Of a stretch of DNA of 64,000 nucleotides, positions 34,439 through 47,204 are shown one piece after another. This DNA is from Helianthus annuus (lineage: Eukaryota > Streptophyta > Magnoliopsida > Asterales > Asteraceae). The notes under the pieces are model-generated. The model had not been told where the DNA came from and made no database searches. It saw only the letters and a list, made by a program, of their open reading frames with translations. How positions within the stretch are numbered: the first letter of the stretch is position 1; each line of letters begins with the position of its first letter. The DNA is taken from assembly GCF_002127325.2 (NCBI RefSeq), contig NC_035437.2, forward strand, positions 157,739,597 to 157,803,596. The letters are read 5' to 3'. Both the position numbers and the translations under genes were made by a program.

Positions 34439-37400
34439 ATGTATGTGGCCTCAACCCACATGATCAATGGAGGAAAAGGAAAGTTGCGCAAGGCGGCAAG
34501 AAAACCGGACAATGACTGGAAGGACGAACAAGTTGTCTTTCCAAAAGTCCGAGGCGGACCGCGTGATAGGCGCGCCGTCGTTATCACAGGCTACCTGGCT
34601 CACTACTGCACCGAGCGACTATTCATCGACCCGGGCAGTACATCTGACATCATTTACGAGCAGTGCTTCAACCAATTCGATCAAGAAGACAAGGATCGGT
34701 TGCAGCCGGTAGACTACCCTTTGGCCGGATTTACGGGGGAATCCGTATTCCCCCTGAGCCAAATCACTTTTCCTGTGCGCCTCACCAACGGAAGGCACAC
34801 ACGAACGGAGGAGGTAAACTTCATGGTTTTACCTCACACCTCCAAATACGACGTGCTTCTCGGGAGGGAGTCCCAAGGCGACTTCAACATGATTACGTCC
34901 GTACCCCACTCTGTTGTCAGTTTCCCAACCGAAATGGAGGTTGCGATAATCTACACACGCAGAGAGGTCATGTCGTCGGACGAGCTGCGTCCGACCAAGA
35001 TAGCAAGGCCTACACCAAACACCCAACCAGAAAAATGGGTTCTTAACGTAAGACACCTAGAGCAAACAGTCACGTTGGGCCACGCCTTGTCCCACAGCAT
35101 CAGAGCGCGCCTGAAGCAGCTGCTCTTCAGGAACCAGGATATTTTTACGTGGACACCCGCAGACATGACAGGGGTGCCACGTGAAATTGCGCAACATTTC
35201 TTGAATACCTTGCCAGGTATCAAGCCGGTGATCCAAGGCCAACGCCACCTTGGATCCGCAAAGAACGAGGCGATGCATGAGCAGGTCAAAGAACTGCTCT
35301 CTGCAGGATCCTGCGGGAAGTCAAGTACCAGACTTGGTTATCCAACCCAGTCATGGTAGAAAAACCAACCGGGGGCTAGCACATGTGCGTCGATTATAAA
35401 GATCTCAACAAAGCTTTCCCCAAGGATTGTTACGCACTTCCAGAGATCGACGAGAAAGTTGATAACCTCGCACCATTTCAATGGAAGTGCTTCCTCGATT
35501 GTTACAAAGGCTATCACCAAGTACAGATGGCAATCGAGGACGAAGATAAAACGGTATTCCGCACACCTACCGGGAATTATTGTTACATAAAAATGTCGTT
35601 CGGGTTGCTCAACGCGGGCGCAACCTATCAAAAGTTGATGAATGACACTTTTCGTGGTTAAATCAGCAAAAGTGTCGAAATCTATATGGACGACCTGGTC
35701 GTCATGAGCATGGAGGAGGATACCATGCTCACCGATATTGAAAGAACATTCCAAACTCTGCGAAGCGTCAATATGAAGCTCAATCCAGGGAAATGCTCGT
35801 TTGGAATGGAGGAAGGCAAGTTCCTTGGATTCATCGTGACCAAAGATAGATTCAGGGTGAACCCAGAAAAAGTTCAGGTGATCGAGCGAATGCCATCGCC
35901 TTCCACGATGAAAGAAATGCAATGACTAGCCAGCAGGCTAGCCGCACTGAATAGATTCTTAGCCAATGGACCGTTTGAAAAATGAGCAATTCCAATGGAC
36001 CGCAGAGGCTGAAAACGTTTTCCGGGAGATGAAAGAGTGTTTGATACAACTCCCAACTCTAACCGCACCACGCAAGAAAGAACCACTTATCTTGTACCTA
36101 TCTGCCGCGGACAACGCGGTAGGCGTAGGCGCGGTACTCATAGTGGAGCGAGAGGGAGTTCAAACACCCATCTACTATATCAGCAAAATGCTCAACGACC
36201 CAGAGAAAAGATACTCCATCATGGAGAAGTTGGTACTCGCACTAGTGCATGGATCGAGACGGTTACGACGTTACTTTGCAAACCACGTCATCACGGTATT
36301 AACCAACTATAGGATCGGCCCAATCCTATCAAAACCCGACATCTCTGGGCGCACACACACTAAACTATAAGCCGCGCCCTGCAATCAGACGCCAAGTTCT
36401 GGCTGATTTCGTTGCCGAAGTACCGGCAAATCGCATCCAGGAATGCGAAGAAGAACAAAACCCTGCACCACCACCTTCCTCCTCAGAAACCTGGGCACTA
36501 TACACCGATGGTGCATCCAACGAGGATGGTACAGGTGCGGGTCTGCGACTCGTCAGCCCCGATGGCCAAGAGCTTACCTATGCAATACGCCTCGATTTCA
36601 AAAGCACAAATAACGAGGTAGAGTACGAGGCTCTACTGGCAGGGCTACGTCTGACAGTCAAACTCGGCGTCCAACATTTGGAAGCACACGTCGACTCACT
36701 ATTGGTTGCAGGGTAGGTGCGCGGTGGCTATACCGCATAAGGGGATATTATGATCCTCTACCTCGAACAGGCCTTGCAATTGAAATCAAAATTCACTTCC
36801 TTCAACATCCGCCATATCAACAGAAGTGAAAACAAACCTGCGGATGCCCTCTCAAAACTCGCATCCACCAGCTTCCAACACCTGGGAAAGGAGATACACA
36901 TCGAGATCCTGCAAAATCCCTCAGTACTCTTGCGCCAAGTCAATGTCATCCAGTACGGTACAACATCCTGGATGACACCATCATTGCATACATGCAATTA
37001 GATGTTACTCCCGAAAGCAAGGCAGAGGCACGTAAGTTGCAATAAAAAGCGTGTCATTATCAAATGGGAGACGGTATCTTATACCGTGAATCATACCTGG
37101 GGCCACTCCTATGATGCATCGACCCCCAAGATGCCACATACCTTATCAGAGAGATACACGAGGGAATCTGTGGCATACACGCAGGCCCACGCATGGTGGT
37201 GGCCAAGATTATGAACGCCGGGTACTACTGGCCCAGCATGCACCTAGATGCGGTCAAAGTCTTGCGCAAGTGTTTCAATTGTCAGTGGCACGCCCCCAAA
37301 AACTTGTCAGTGGTGGGACCATTTCCAGACGCACCAGGTGCGGTGAAATTTGTCATAGTGGCTGTCGATTACTTCACAAAATGGGTAGAGGCAAAACCAC

Positions 37401-38089
37401 TCGCCTCAACCACCGCTATGATAACAAGGAAATTCGTCTGGGAACATATCATCTGCCGTTTCGGTCTACTGATGTGGATCGTTACCGAAAACGGCACCAA
37501 CTTCGTTGTCGATGACTTTCAAAAATGGCTAAAGGAACTACACATTGAACACATATTCTCCTCAGTGGCGCATCCGCAAGGGAATGGCCAAGTCGAGAGT
37601 ATCAATAAAAGTTTAGTCGAAGGCATCAAAGCACGGTTGGGAAAAGTCAGGCGCGGCTGGGTCGATGAACTCCCTAGTATCTTATGGGCTCACAGGACAA
37701 GCCCAAAAACAAATCACAGTGAGACACCCTTCAGCCTGGTCTATGGCTCGGAAGCGGTGATCCCTGCGGAAGTAGGTCTCCCCTCACCCTGAATGTTGGC
37801 TATCAGCAAGATAGACAACAGTGAGGAACGCAGCTTGATTTGGACCTCCTAGAAGAAAGGCGTGAAAATGCAGCCATCAACGAGGCCAAGTACAAGACCA
37901 AGCTTGAAAAGTACAACAATTCACGCGTTCGCGTTTGTACTTTTAACCCGTGAGACTACGTCCTTCGCGATAACGAAGCATCTAACGCTGAGCGCCCAGG
38001 GAAACTTGCCCCCAAGTGGTAAGGACCCTACCTCATCCAGGAGGTCCTAGGCAAAGGCGCATATAAACTACAAACGTTAGAGAGAGAAA
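34439..38089 (+). pseudogene. Tat pol: protease, RT, two RNase H domains, integrase; decayed
   Basis: Protease: FIDPGSTSDIIYEQCF (about 34624), with DPG where D(S/T)G is usual. RT: CVDYKDLNKAFPKDCY at 35386 and YMDD at 35683-35694, with a stop at 35659 between them. First RNase H near 36090-36360 (LYLSAADNAVGVGAVL). Second, archaeal-type RNase H near 36493-36714 (LYTDGASNEDGTGAG), ending at a TAG. Integrase 37193-37792 (AVDYFTKWVEAKP, VTENGTNF, NGQVESINK); the second catalytic Asp is replaced by Glu. There are many frame changes and stops. The last codons continue at 52122-52171 after the Athila element. Confidence 0.88.
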
Positions 38090-40004
38090 TGATATTCGCT
38101 AATTTACACATATTTTAGTCCCCCGTTTTACCCCTATTTTATGCGTTTTCGGTAGTAAAACCGTCATTCGGATACTTAATTATCTACACTTTTGTTTACA
38201 GGCCTAAAACAACATACCAGACAAGATGATAGCGAAAACGAGGACTTTCCGGACAAAACGACGAAGCTGCGAACCTTCTGTTAGAAAACTGACCTGGGCG
38301 TGTGGAACGGTCGTGCGACCTGATGCACAACCGTGCATCTCCGATAAATCATGAAAGGCCTGGCAGTGAACGAGGGTGCAACTCCGCGTGCAGGGCATTG
38401 AAGGCCAACCCGGAAATGCACGGTCGTTCCAGATCTTGCACCACGTGCGTATCCGATGATCCAGCCAACCTCGGAACTGAACGACCAGTGCGACCAGGCG
38501 TGTAACAAGAACCCGGTAATGAACGACCGTGCCATATGAAGAACGGTCGTGCGATATCGAATCTGGTTAACGATCTGATGACGTCATGCAGTATGGTGGA
38601 CCATCCCCAATAATTGCTTAAAGTGCACGGTCGTGCCACAGGAAGAACGACCGTGCGACATCAAAAAAATATAAAAACAGAACAGAAACAATATGTTCGT
38701 AATTCTGGAATTTTGGGAGCTTCACAGGCGATTTTACAGGCTCCAGAGGCTTTGCTTTTGACCAGGATTCAAGCCATATTGCCCGGTTTAGCTCGGTTAC
38801 TATCCGGATTCTCATTCTTATGCTTGTTTATGGTTTGGTTTCTCAAATCTTTCCATAATTTTGTTATGTTTCAAGCATTTAGACTGATTATTATGTATTA
38901 ATGTAAGCCTTTGGGCAAAAACACAACAATCCCTTGCTTGATTATAGCCATTAGTATGTTAATCTTTGTTTGTAATGACATTTTGAAGTATTTTCTATGA
39001 TTATCTTTGATGATTAGTTTGCAACCTTGTTATTGATATTGATTTCTTGATTATAAGTAATTGTGTTGGATGATTGGTACTTGGTTAGTTAAGATAGTTG
39101 AAAAATGAAGCTTAATTAATCATGTATTAGTAAACTTTTAATTTGGTTAACTAGTTTAACTTGGTTAAAATGTGGGCACCATGATACTAGAAATGGTTAG
39201 TGGTTTAATAAAATGTAATTATTGTTAATCAAGAAAGCTTGCCCTCACTGAAGGACCCTAACGGGTTAGATGGTGTTGTTATGAATTCTTGCCATGATTT
39301 GTTAGCTTAGTTAGTAGTTTCGGCCAAAATTGCTATCTTGGTGAATTTATGTGCAAGATTTGTAAAATGAACTTGGTTGTGATTTAATCTAGTTTATGCT
39401 TGTCTCGGTGGTTGCATTGTGTTTATCAGTGTCGCTTTCCTTGATTAAGTGAGGTTAGAAAACTCCTAACGGATGACTAACTTATTTTTAGGAGATTTTT
39501 GTAGACATTTATCAATTGCACGTTAAAGAACAATTTTAGGTGGTTAAAGTGTGTTTATCGTTTTAAGTTTCCGAATGCTTGTCACGTTAGGATTCCCAAA
39601 AGGGATACTAACTGTCTTAAATTGGAAAATTGACCGAATGCTTCTAGTGCCAAAACCGACTTAGTTGACATGCCTTGGTTGTGTATTAAGCAAGGCTATT
39701 TATCTATGTTAGTATTTGAAATCTACTATGTTTTATAAGTATTTGTTTGTGCTTACTTTAGTTTAACTAAAACCAAACAACTTATGTTTCTACCGGTAAT
39801 TTAGTGACAAAGGTCTAGTATTATTTCTCCACCCATTTCCGTGGATCGATACTTGGTTCTTATCGATACTTTACTACATATATGACGGGGTACACTTGCC
39901 CTTTCGTGTGTGTTTTGATGTAAAAGTAATAATCACTTTTATAAATTTAAAACCAAATCGTGTGTAATTTCATTGTAAAAATATGTGTAGTCATGCACAC
40001 GTCA
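38090..40004 (+). repeat. Athila 5' LTR with ACGGTCGTGC motif cluster
   Basis: 1915 bp. Between about 38300 and 38660 the motif ACGGTCGTGC or its complement GCACGACCGT occurs seven or so times, some adjacent in opposite orientations (38530-38560, 38627-38660). A TATA-like AAATATAAAAAC follows at about 38668-38680. The remaining ~1.2 kb is AT-rich. The ORFs seen on both strands in the motif cluster are shadows. Confidence 0.93.
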
Positions 40005-40010
40005 AGTTTT

Positions 40011-40027
40011 TGGCGCCATTGCCGGGG
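40011..40027 (+). other. Athila primer-binding site
   Basis: TGGCGCCATTGCCGGGG, six bases after the LTR. It is close to the tRNA-Asp-type site commonly reported for Athila elements. Confidence 0.8.
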
Positions 40028-40452
40028 ATTTGGCGAGCTTTAGGAACAACCCGAGTCATTATGTTATCGGTGTATATACTTGTTAATATTCGTGTATAAT
40101 TTCTTGATTATTTATTTGTTGATTTATTTGTTAATATTTCGTGCTTTTAATTCAATTTATTCATTTTCGTGATTCTTTTGTACACTTGTAAATTTTTATT
40201 CTATTTTTTTGATCTAATTCGGATTTATTTATTCATTTATTCGTTGAATTTTCGGCTCTTAAAAATCGTTTTTACACTAGCCGATTCGATTATTTTCATT
40301 GCTTTAATTTTTATAAAAATTTCGGCCCATTATCGGATTTTTATAAATTTTTCAGCCCATTTAAAATAATATTCTGTTTCTTTTCAGCAAAAAAAAACAG
40401 CATTATTATATTAATAAAATATTCACTGTGTCAGTTTTTCGTTTGCAGGTTG

Positions 40453-42083
40453 ATGTCCTCAACTCCCGCGCCCGCTATTGCTGAGCCGACTGACGAAACA
40501 GCGCATAATCTTAGAAGAAGTAAGAGGCTGCGTGAAAGGTCGCTTATCATTGCACAACGCATTGCAAACGCAATCGACGAGCCGGTGATTATCTCTGAAG
40601 ACGAAAGCTCAAGGGAGGAGGAGAGAGTCGTCATGGCGGACGACGACCGACCTTTGAATGAAACAAATCAGCCCGGAAGGGCAGGCCTGGAGCCGAGTAT
40701 CCTTCAGCCTACTATAGATACTCCTACTTTTGAAATTAGACCTAGTATTATTAACATGGTGCAGAATTCTGTACAGTTTGACGGACGTGAGCATGAAGAT
40801 CCTGGGAGGTATATCGCTGCTTTTCTCGCTGTCTGTTCGACATTTAGGATTACAGGTGTTTTGGGGGATGCAATTCGGTTGAGGTTGTTTCCGTTTTCGT
40901 TACGTGACAAAGCTAGAGCTTGGCTTATGTCACTTCCTGCCGGGTCCATCAGGACCTGGAATCAGTTGGCGAAGCAGTTTATGCAGAAATATTTTCCACC
41001 TGAGAAGACGAACAAGCAACGGAACCGGATTATTTCCTTTCGCCAGGACGAGGGCGAGTCGTTGCATGCGGCTTGGGAGAGATTCAAGGATTTGTTGATT
41101 GATGTGCCACATCATGGCTTCTCCAAGCGACAGCTAGTTTTGACGTTCTATCAGGGGCTCAGTTATAATACGCATGAGCGATTAGACGTGAACGCGGGAG
41201 GCGATCTAGGAACTAAGACGCCGACTGAAGCGTATGATATTATAGAAAAAGCTGCGTTGAAATCCAGCTCGCGTCGGGAAGGAGATAGAGGTCGGGCATC
41301 ATCATCATCATCTCGCGCAGGAGTTCATGCTGTAGATGACTACACGGCCATTACTGCACAAATCTCGGCTCTTGCATCGAGATTCGACAGGTCCCAAATG
41401 ATTGCGCATGCTGGCTCGGGATGTGACCAGTGCGGAGTGTCACACGAGCCTGGGGCATGTTTTTTCAGGGAGCCGTATATGAGGGCCACGAAGAAGTAGA
41501 TTTCGTGAGTAATCAAGTGAGGCCGCAGAACAACCCGTACAGTAACACCTATAATCCCGGTTGGAGAAATCACCTAAATTTTGGGTGGCGAGCGAACACA
41601 AGAAATCAGAACCCATTGGGGTTCACTCAACATGCTCCAGCGCCTCAGTAGGGTCAGCAGTACCAGCAGTATAACCAACCTTACCAGCAGCGTCCATATT
41701 CGTACCAGAATCAGGGCACTGGGAGTAGCTCCCAGCAGCAGGCCCCTCAGTCTAGTTCCAAGTTGGAGGATATGATGGCTCAGCTTCTCTCTAGCTCCGA
41801 AAAACGATACCAACAAAGCGAAGATCGTTTTCTAGCTAACGAGGGAGAAATGAGGAGTCAGAAAGCCTCGATTCAGAATATCGAGAATCAGGTTGGTCAG
41901 CTAGCGCAGATGATGTCCAAAAGGCCCCCAGGCGGTCTTCAGGGTAATACAGAACCAAACCCGGGCGGACACAGGGATGTGAATGCTGTCATGACCAGGA
42001 GTGGAAAAACTACCGGACCCGTCATATCGGACTCAGCACCGATCACTGAAGCGGTCCCGACTGCCACACCGGACGAGGTGTAA
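40453..42083 (+). pseudogene. Athila gag, one frameshift and two stops
   Basis: The start is ATG 40453 (MSSTPAPAIAEPTDET). The retrotransposon gag domain runs about residues 95-270 (VQNSVQFDGREHEDPGRY, LRDKARAWLMSLPAGSI, YFPPEKTNKQRNRI). A short zinc-knuckle-like CDQCGVSHEPGAC lies at about 41422-41460. Around 41480 the frame changes. The C-terminal part (NNPYSNTYNPGW, then Gln/Ser-rich sequence and a helical QNIENQVGQLAQ block) is in the pol frame, with stops at 41649 (TAG) and 42081 (TAA). The gag start follows a TTTGCAG acceptor-like sequence. Confidence 0.88.
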
Positions 42084-45000
42084 GCCAGGCTACGCCCAGC
42101 AAGTACAGCACAAGTCCAGGAGCCGGTCAAAGATTACACTCCACCAGTACCTTATCCAGGCAGGCTGAAGAAACAGAAGAACGAAGAGCAATACGGTAAG
42201 TTCCTTGAGTTGTTTAAGCAACTACACATTAATATACCGTTTGTTGAAGCCTTGGCCCAGATGCCAAAGTATGCGAAATTCCTAAAGGATATCCTCTCGA
42301 ATAAACAGAAGCTCGAGAATATATCATGTGTGGTGATGAATGAAACTTGTTCCACCGTTCTGCAAAACCGTCTGCCCACGAAAATGGGAGATCCTGGTAG
42401 TTTTACGCTCCCGTGTTTGATTGGAAACATGTCTGTTAGCCATGCATTGGCTGACTTGGGAGCGAGTATCAACCTTATGCCGTATAAGGTTTTTACTAAG
42501 CTGGATCTGGGTGAGCCGTCACCCACTAGGATGAGCATTCGGTTGGCAGACCGCTCAATAAAGTATCCGTGCGGATTTGTGGAAAACATGCTTGTAAAAA
42601 TCGATAAATTTGTTTTCCCCATGGACTTTGTTATCCTTGACATGGACGAAGATTCGAGAGTGCCTTTAATACTTGGACGCCCGTTCCTCAACACAGTGAG
42701 GACGATTGTTGATGTGGCAGCTGGCCAAATCACGCTCCGAGTAAATGACGAGCACGTGACATTTGATATTAAAAGATCAATGCAGCATCCGCAAAGTCAC
42801 GATGACATGCTTTACTATGTCAACATTGTCGACGCATGTGTGTGCTCTCATTTTCAAAGCACTGTTGACGAGATTGATTCGGACACACGTCTGTCGTGTG
42901 GGGACCTGATTGGCATTACGAAGGAGGGCCACGATTTCGAGCAGCTAGTCTATCAGATTGGTGACGATGGTTCCCAGAGTCCGGAGAGGTTTCCAGAAAT
43001 TGGCCATGTAAATGAGGAGGAAGTAAAGCCTTCGGTTGAAGATCCGACGCCTTTGGAGTTGAAAGAACTCCCGCCACATCTCGAGTATGCATTTCTTGAC
43101 GAGGAGCATCGCTTACCGGTAATAATTTCGGCGTCATTGGAAAAGGTTGAGAAAAATCAGCTTCTTGAGGTTCTGACACTTCATAAGAAAGCCATTGCAT
43201 GGAAAATCATGGATATCAAAGGCATCAATCCTTCTTTCTGTACTCACAAGATTCTGATGGAAGACGAGTACAAACCGTGTGCACAGCATCAGAGGCGTTT
43301 AAATCCAAATATGCAGGACGTGCTGAAGAAGGAGGTGATTAAGTTGTTGGATGCCGGGATGATATATCCTATTTCGGACTCTGTGTGGGTGAGTCCGGTG
43401 CAGGTTGTACCTAAGAAAGGTGGTATGACTATAGTTTCAAATGATAAGAATGAGCTAATTCCTACCCGTACCGTCACTGGGTGGCGAGTTTGCATTGACT
43501 ACCGCAAGCTCAATGATGCTACTCGCAAGGATCACTTCCCGCTTCCATTCATCGACCAGATGTTGGAACGTCTATCGGGGAAGTTGTATTACTGTTTCTT
43601 GGACAGGTTATCTGGGTACTTTCAGATTCCTATCGCTCCTGAGGATCAGGAGAAGACTACCTTTACCTGTCCATTCGGCACGTTCGCCTACCGATGGATG
43701 CCTTTTGGGCTGTGTAATGCACCAGCGACCTTCCAGAGGTGCATGGTTGCGATTTTTCATGATATGATCGAGGATTCTATGGAGGTTTTTATGGATGACT
43801 TTTCGGTATTTGGGGATTCTTTCGATCATTGTTTGGAAAATTTGAAAAGGATGTTGAAGAGGTGTGAGGAGACGAATCTTGTCCTAAACTGGGAAAAGTG
43901 CCATTTCATGGTGAAGGAGGGCATAGTTTTGGGACACAAGATTTCGCATGCTGGTATGGAGGTCGATCCAGCCAAAGTGGATATCATTTCACGACTTCCA
44001 CCTCCCACCTCTGTGCGAGCGATAAGGAGCTTTCTTGGTCATGCGGGGTTCTATAGGCGATTCATCAAGGATTTTTCAAAGATCGCTAGGCCCATGACCC
44101 GTTTGTTGGAGAAAGACGCTCTGTTCATATTTGGAGATGATTGCTTGAGAGCCTTTGACCTTCTCAAGCAAAAGTTGATTGAGGCCCCTATTTTAGTTGC
44201 AACAGACTGGAGTCTGCCGTTTGAGATTATGTGCGACGCGAGTGATTACGCTATAGGGGCCGTTCTTGGCCAAAAAAGAGAAAAGCACTTTCACCCGATC
44301 TATTATGCGAGCAAAACTCTTCACGACGCTCAGGAGCATTATACCACGACAGAAAAAGAGCTCTTGGCGGTCGTTTTCGCATTTGACGAATTTAGATCGT
44401 ACTTGGTGCTTTCGAAAACCATTGTATATACTGATCACGCTGCCATCAGATATCTCTTCAGCAAACAGGACGCTAAACCGCGTCTGATCAGGTGGATCTT
44501 GTTGCTGCAGGATTTCGATATTGAAATTCAAGATAAAAAGGGTGCGTTGAATGTAGCGGCTGACCATCTATCTCGGTTAGAGCATGGAGACATCGTGGAC
44601 GCGCGTTGGGATTCCATAAATGACAACTTCCCACACGAGTCTTTGATGAGTGTTGAGATATGCGATGAGTCGCCATGGTTCGCCGACCTTGCGAACTACC
44701 TTGCTTGCGGGATTCTGATTAAAGGGTTGACTCACCAGCAAAAGAGGAAATTCTTTTCAGATGTCAAGCACTACATTTGGGATGACCCTTACTTGTTTCG
44801 GGTTGGTGCTGATCAGGTGATTAGGAGATGTGTTTCAGGGAAGGAGGCGACCGATATTCTGCGCCACCGTCACGAGGGACCTACCGGAGGCCACCATGGA
44901 GCCAACTTTACCGCCAAGAAGGTGTTGGATTCCGGGTTTTATTGGCCGACTATATTTCGTGATGCACAAAGTTGGGTTAGAGCGTGCGATGCTTTCCAGA

Positions 45001-45957
45001 GGGCAACAAATATATCGGCACGTGATGAAATGCCTCAGAACTGGATTCAGGTTTGTGAAGTCTTTGATATCTGGGGGATAGACTTCATGGGACCATTTCC
45101 CCCCTCACGAGGTAATAAGTACATCCTGGTCGCAGTTGACTATGTATCGAAGTGGGCGGAGGCACAGGCCTTACCCACCAATGATGCCAGGGTGGTCGTG
45201 AGATTTTTAAAAAGCTTATTTGCCCGGTTTGGCGCTCCGAAAGCTCTTATCAGTGACAGAGGGACGCATTTTTGCAATACTCAGCTCGAGAGAGCTTTGT
45301 CCCGTTACAGTGTGCATCACCGTCTATCCACGCCCTATCATCCACAGACAAGCAGGCAGGTGGAAGTCACGAACCGGGGGCTGAAAAGAATCCTTGAGCG
45401 GTCAGTAGGTGCAAACCGCAAGGATTGGTCGGATAAGCTTGATGTGGGCTTTCCGTACGTCTTACAAGATGCCTATTGGGACTACTCCCTTTAGGCTTGT
45501 GTACGGAAAGGCATGCCATTTACCGGTTGAGTTGGAGCATAAAGCGATGTGGGCTCTAAAAACCGCAAATCTGGACCTAAAAGCCGGAGGTGAAGCCCGG
45601 TTTCTCCAGATTCATGAATTGGAAGAGTTGCGACAACGCGCTTATGAGAGCTCCGTGTTGTACAAGGAGCGCACGAAGAGATTGCACGATAAACGCTTGA
45701 AGGACCACAAAGAATTCCAAGCGGGCGATCTTGTTCTTCTTTACAACTCGCGGTTGCGCTTATTTCCCGGAAAGCTTCATTCACGTTGGACAGGCCCATA
45801 CACAGTTAAAGAGGTATTTCTGTATGGGACTGTTGTAATAGAGAACGCGGACGGCGTTATTTTCAAAGTAAATGGGCATCGCTTGAAGTTGTACGTTACC
45901 GGGCCGATAGACTCGGCGGTGGAGGTAATTGAGCTCCAAACCCCGCACACATCATAA
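42084..45957 (+). pseudogene. Athila pol: protease, RT, RNase H, integrase; one frameshift
   Basis: Open from 42084 to 45494. Protease DLGASI at 42453-42470 is the usual Athila variant of D(S/T)G. RT has [17 protein letters not shown] and FMDD at 43788-43799. RNase H shows [15 protein letters not shown], then TDHAAIRYL. The integrase zinc-binding part has [10 protein letters not shown] and CDAFQ, with Phe in place of the second Cys. The core has [19 protein letters not shown] and RQVEVTNRG, giving D, D and E. A frameshift near 45435 moves the C-terminal integrase part ([20 protein letters not shown] onward) to the frame ending at 45955. The protein would mature, copy and integrate element DNA. 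Confidence 0.92.
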
Positions 45958-47204
45958 GTGTGGGGAGGAGAGAGTCTACACTACTGACTCACGGATCAAA
46001 AATGTAGCAAGAGCGTATTTTGCGCTTTAGGGGTAGTATCGTCTGTTTAGGAATTTTTCTAGTTTTAGCTTGGAGTCTTGCTATCGACTCGTCGACAAAA
46101 ATTTAGCATGAGTCTATGCTACTGACTCGTCGACAAAAATGTAGCAGGAGCGTCTTTGGCGCTATAAGGGTAAAATTGTCCGCTTTTATGTTTTTGTAGT
46201 TTTAGCGTAATTTAGGTTAGTTAGGTAGTTTCCGTTAGTTTGTTTTAGTTTCGTACGTGCCGAGCGAAGGTTCTGTGTTGCAATATTGTTAGAACAGTTG
46301 GCGTGTTAAAAAATGGCGAAAAACGGCCAAAACAGTTGCTGGAAATGGCTTCTGCGAAAAATTCTGATCTGCAGCTGTTGCACGGTCGTTCCTCGGGTCG
46401 CACGACCGTGCGTTTACGAGGGCCGGCACGTTGGATCGCACCCCCGGTACATCTCCGAGAACAGTTGACTGGGATTGAGTGATGTCGGTGACGCACGACC
46501 GTGCGAAAGGTCGAACGACCGTGCGTCAGGCTGAGGGCATTTTTGTCATTTGGTACTATAAATACCCTCATCTGCAGCCCCCATTCACAATTCGCGAAAC
46601 CCTAGTCGCACCAGGCAGTTCCAGACCGTTTTTACTTCAAATCGCGCGGTTCTTCGCACGATCTCACACCCTACTTCGCACGGTACGTTCCTAGTTGTAG
46701 ATTATCGTTTCTTTGCTTTCTAGGTTAGATTTCCTCCGATTCTTCAAGGAATTTTTAGGGTTCTCTTCATAAACAAATCGAAACCCTAACCCTTGTTTGA
46801 ATCTTGCATATCGTGAACATCCGATGCATTTTCTGACCCCAGTTTGTGTAAAGACTTGATGATTTGTGAAAAAAAATCGGGCTACTTAGAGCCTGGGTCA
46901 GAATCTGCAGATAATGCAGTCGCACGGACGTTCATTGTATGGAACGGTCGTGCTTCGCCGTTGATTCACGATGATTTGTTTGTTGGTCGGTGTTGCACGG
47001 TCGTGCCGTTGGTCGCACGCCGTGCAGTTCCGACAGAGTTGGGCAGATGGTGCTTGTCATCGGCGACGCACGACCGTGCGTCTCGTCGCACGACCGTGCC
47101 ATATGCCCAGATCAGAATTCACAGCTTCTTCATAATTGGCTGCTCGGCTGTTTTTGATTAAAATTTTTCCTGTTTCCATCTCTCTAATGTTATTTCTCAT
47201 ACAG
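45958..47204 (+). other. Athila spacer between pol and third ORF with ACGGTCGTGC motifs
   Basis: 1.25 kb without an ORF. It holds a repeated GACTCGTCGACAAAAATGTAGCA-type segment (near 46085 and 46124) and, from 46380 to 47100, about ten copies of GCACGGTCGT/ACGACCGTGC, several perfect palindromes such as CGCACGACCGTGCG (46397 and nearby). The same motif fills part of the LTR. TATTTCTCATACAG at its end could be a splice acceptor. Confidence 0.7.

Noticed and set aside
33796..35922. Minus-strand ORFs over Tat gag and pol (for example 35338-35922)
   Set aside because: Sense-strand gag, RT and YMDD motifs explain the region; the antisense frames have no recognisable features.
38281..38639. Several overlapping ORFs in the Athila LTR, also at 50393-50751
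   Set aside because: They overlap in many frames over the ACGGTCGTGC cluster and are present in both LTRs; not supported as genes.
46380..47100. Possible CRISPR-like array of palindromic repeats
   Set aside because: The repeats are irregular in spacing and orientation, lie within a plant retrotransposon, and no cas genes exist here.
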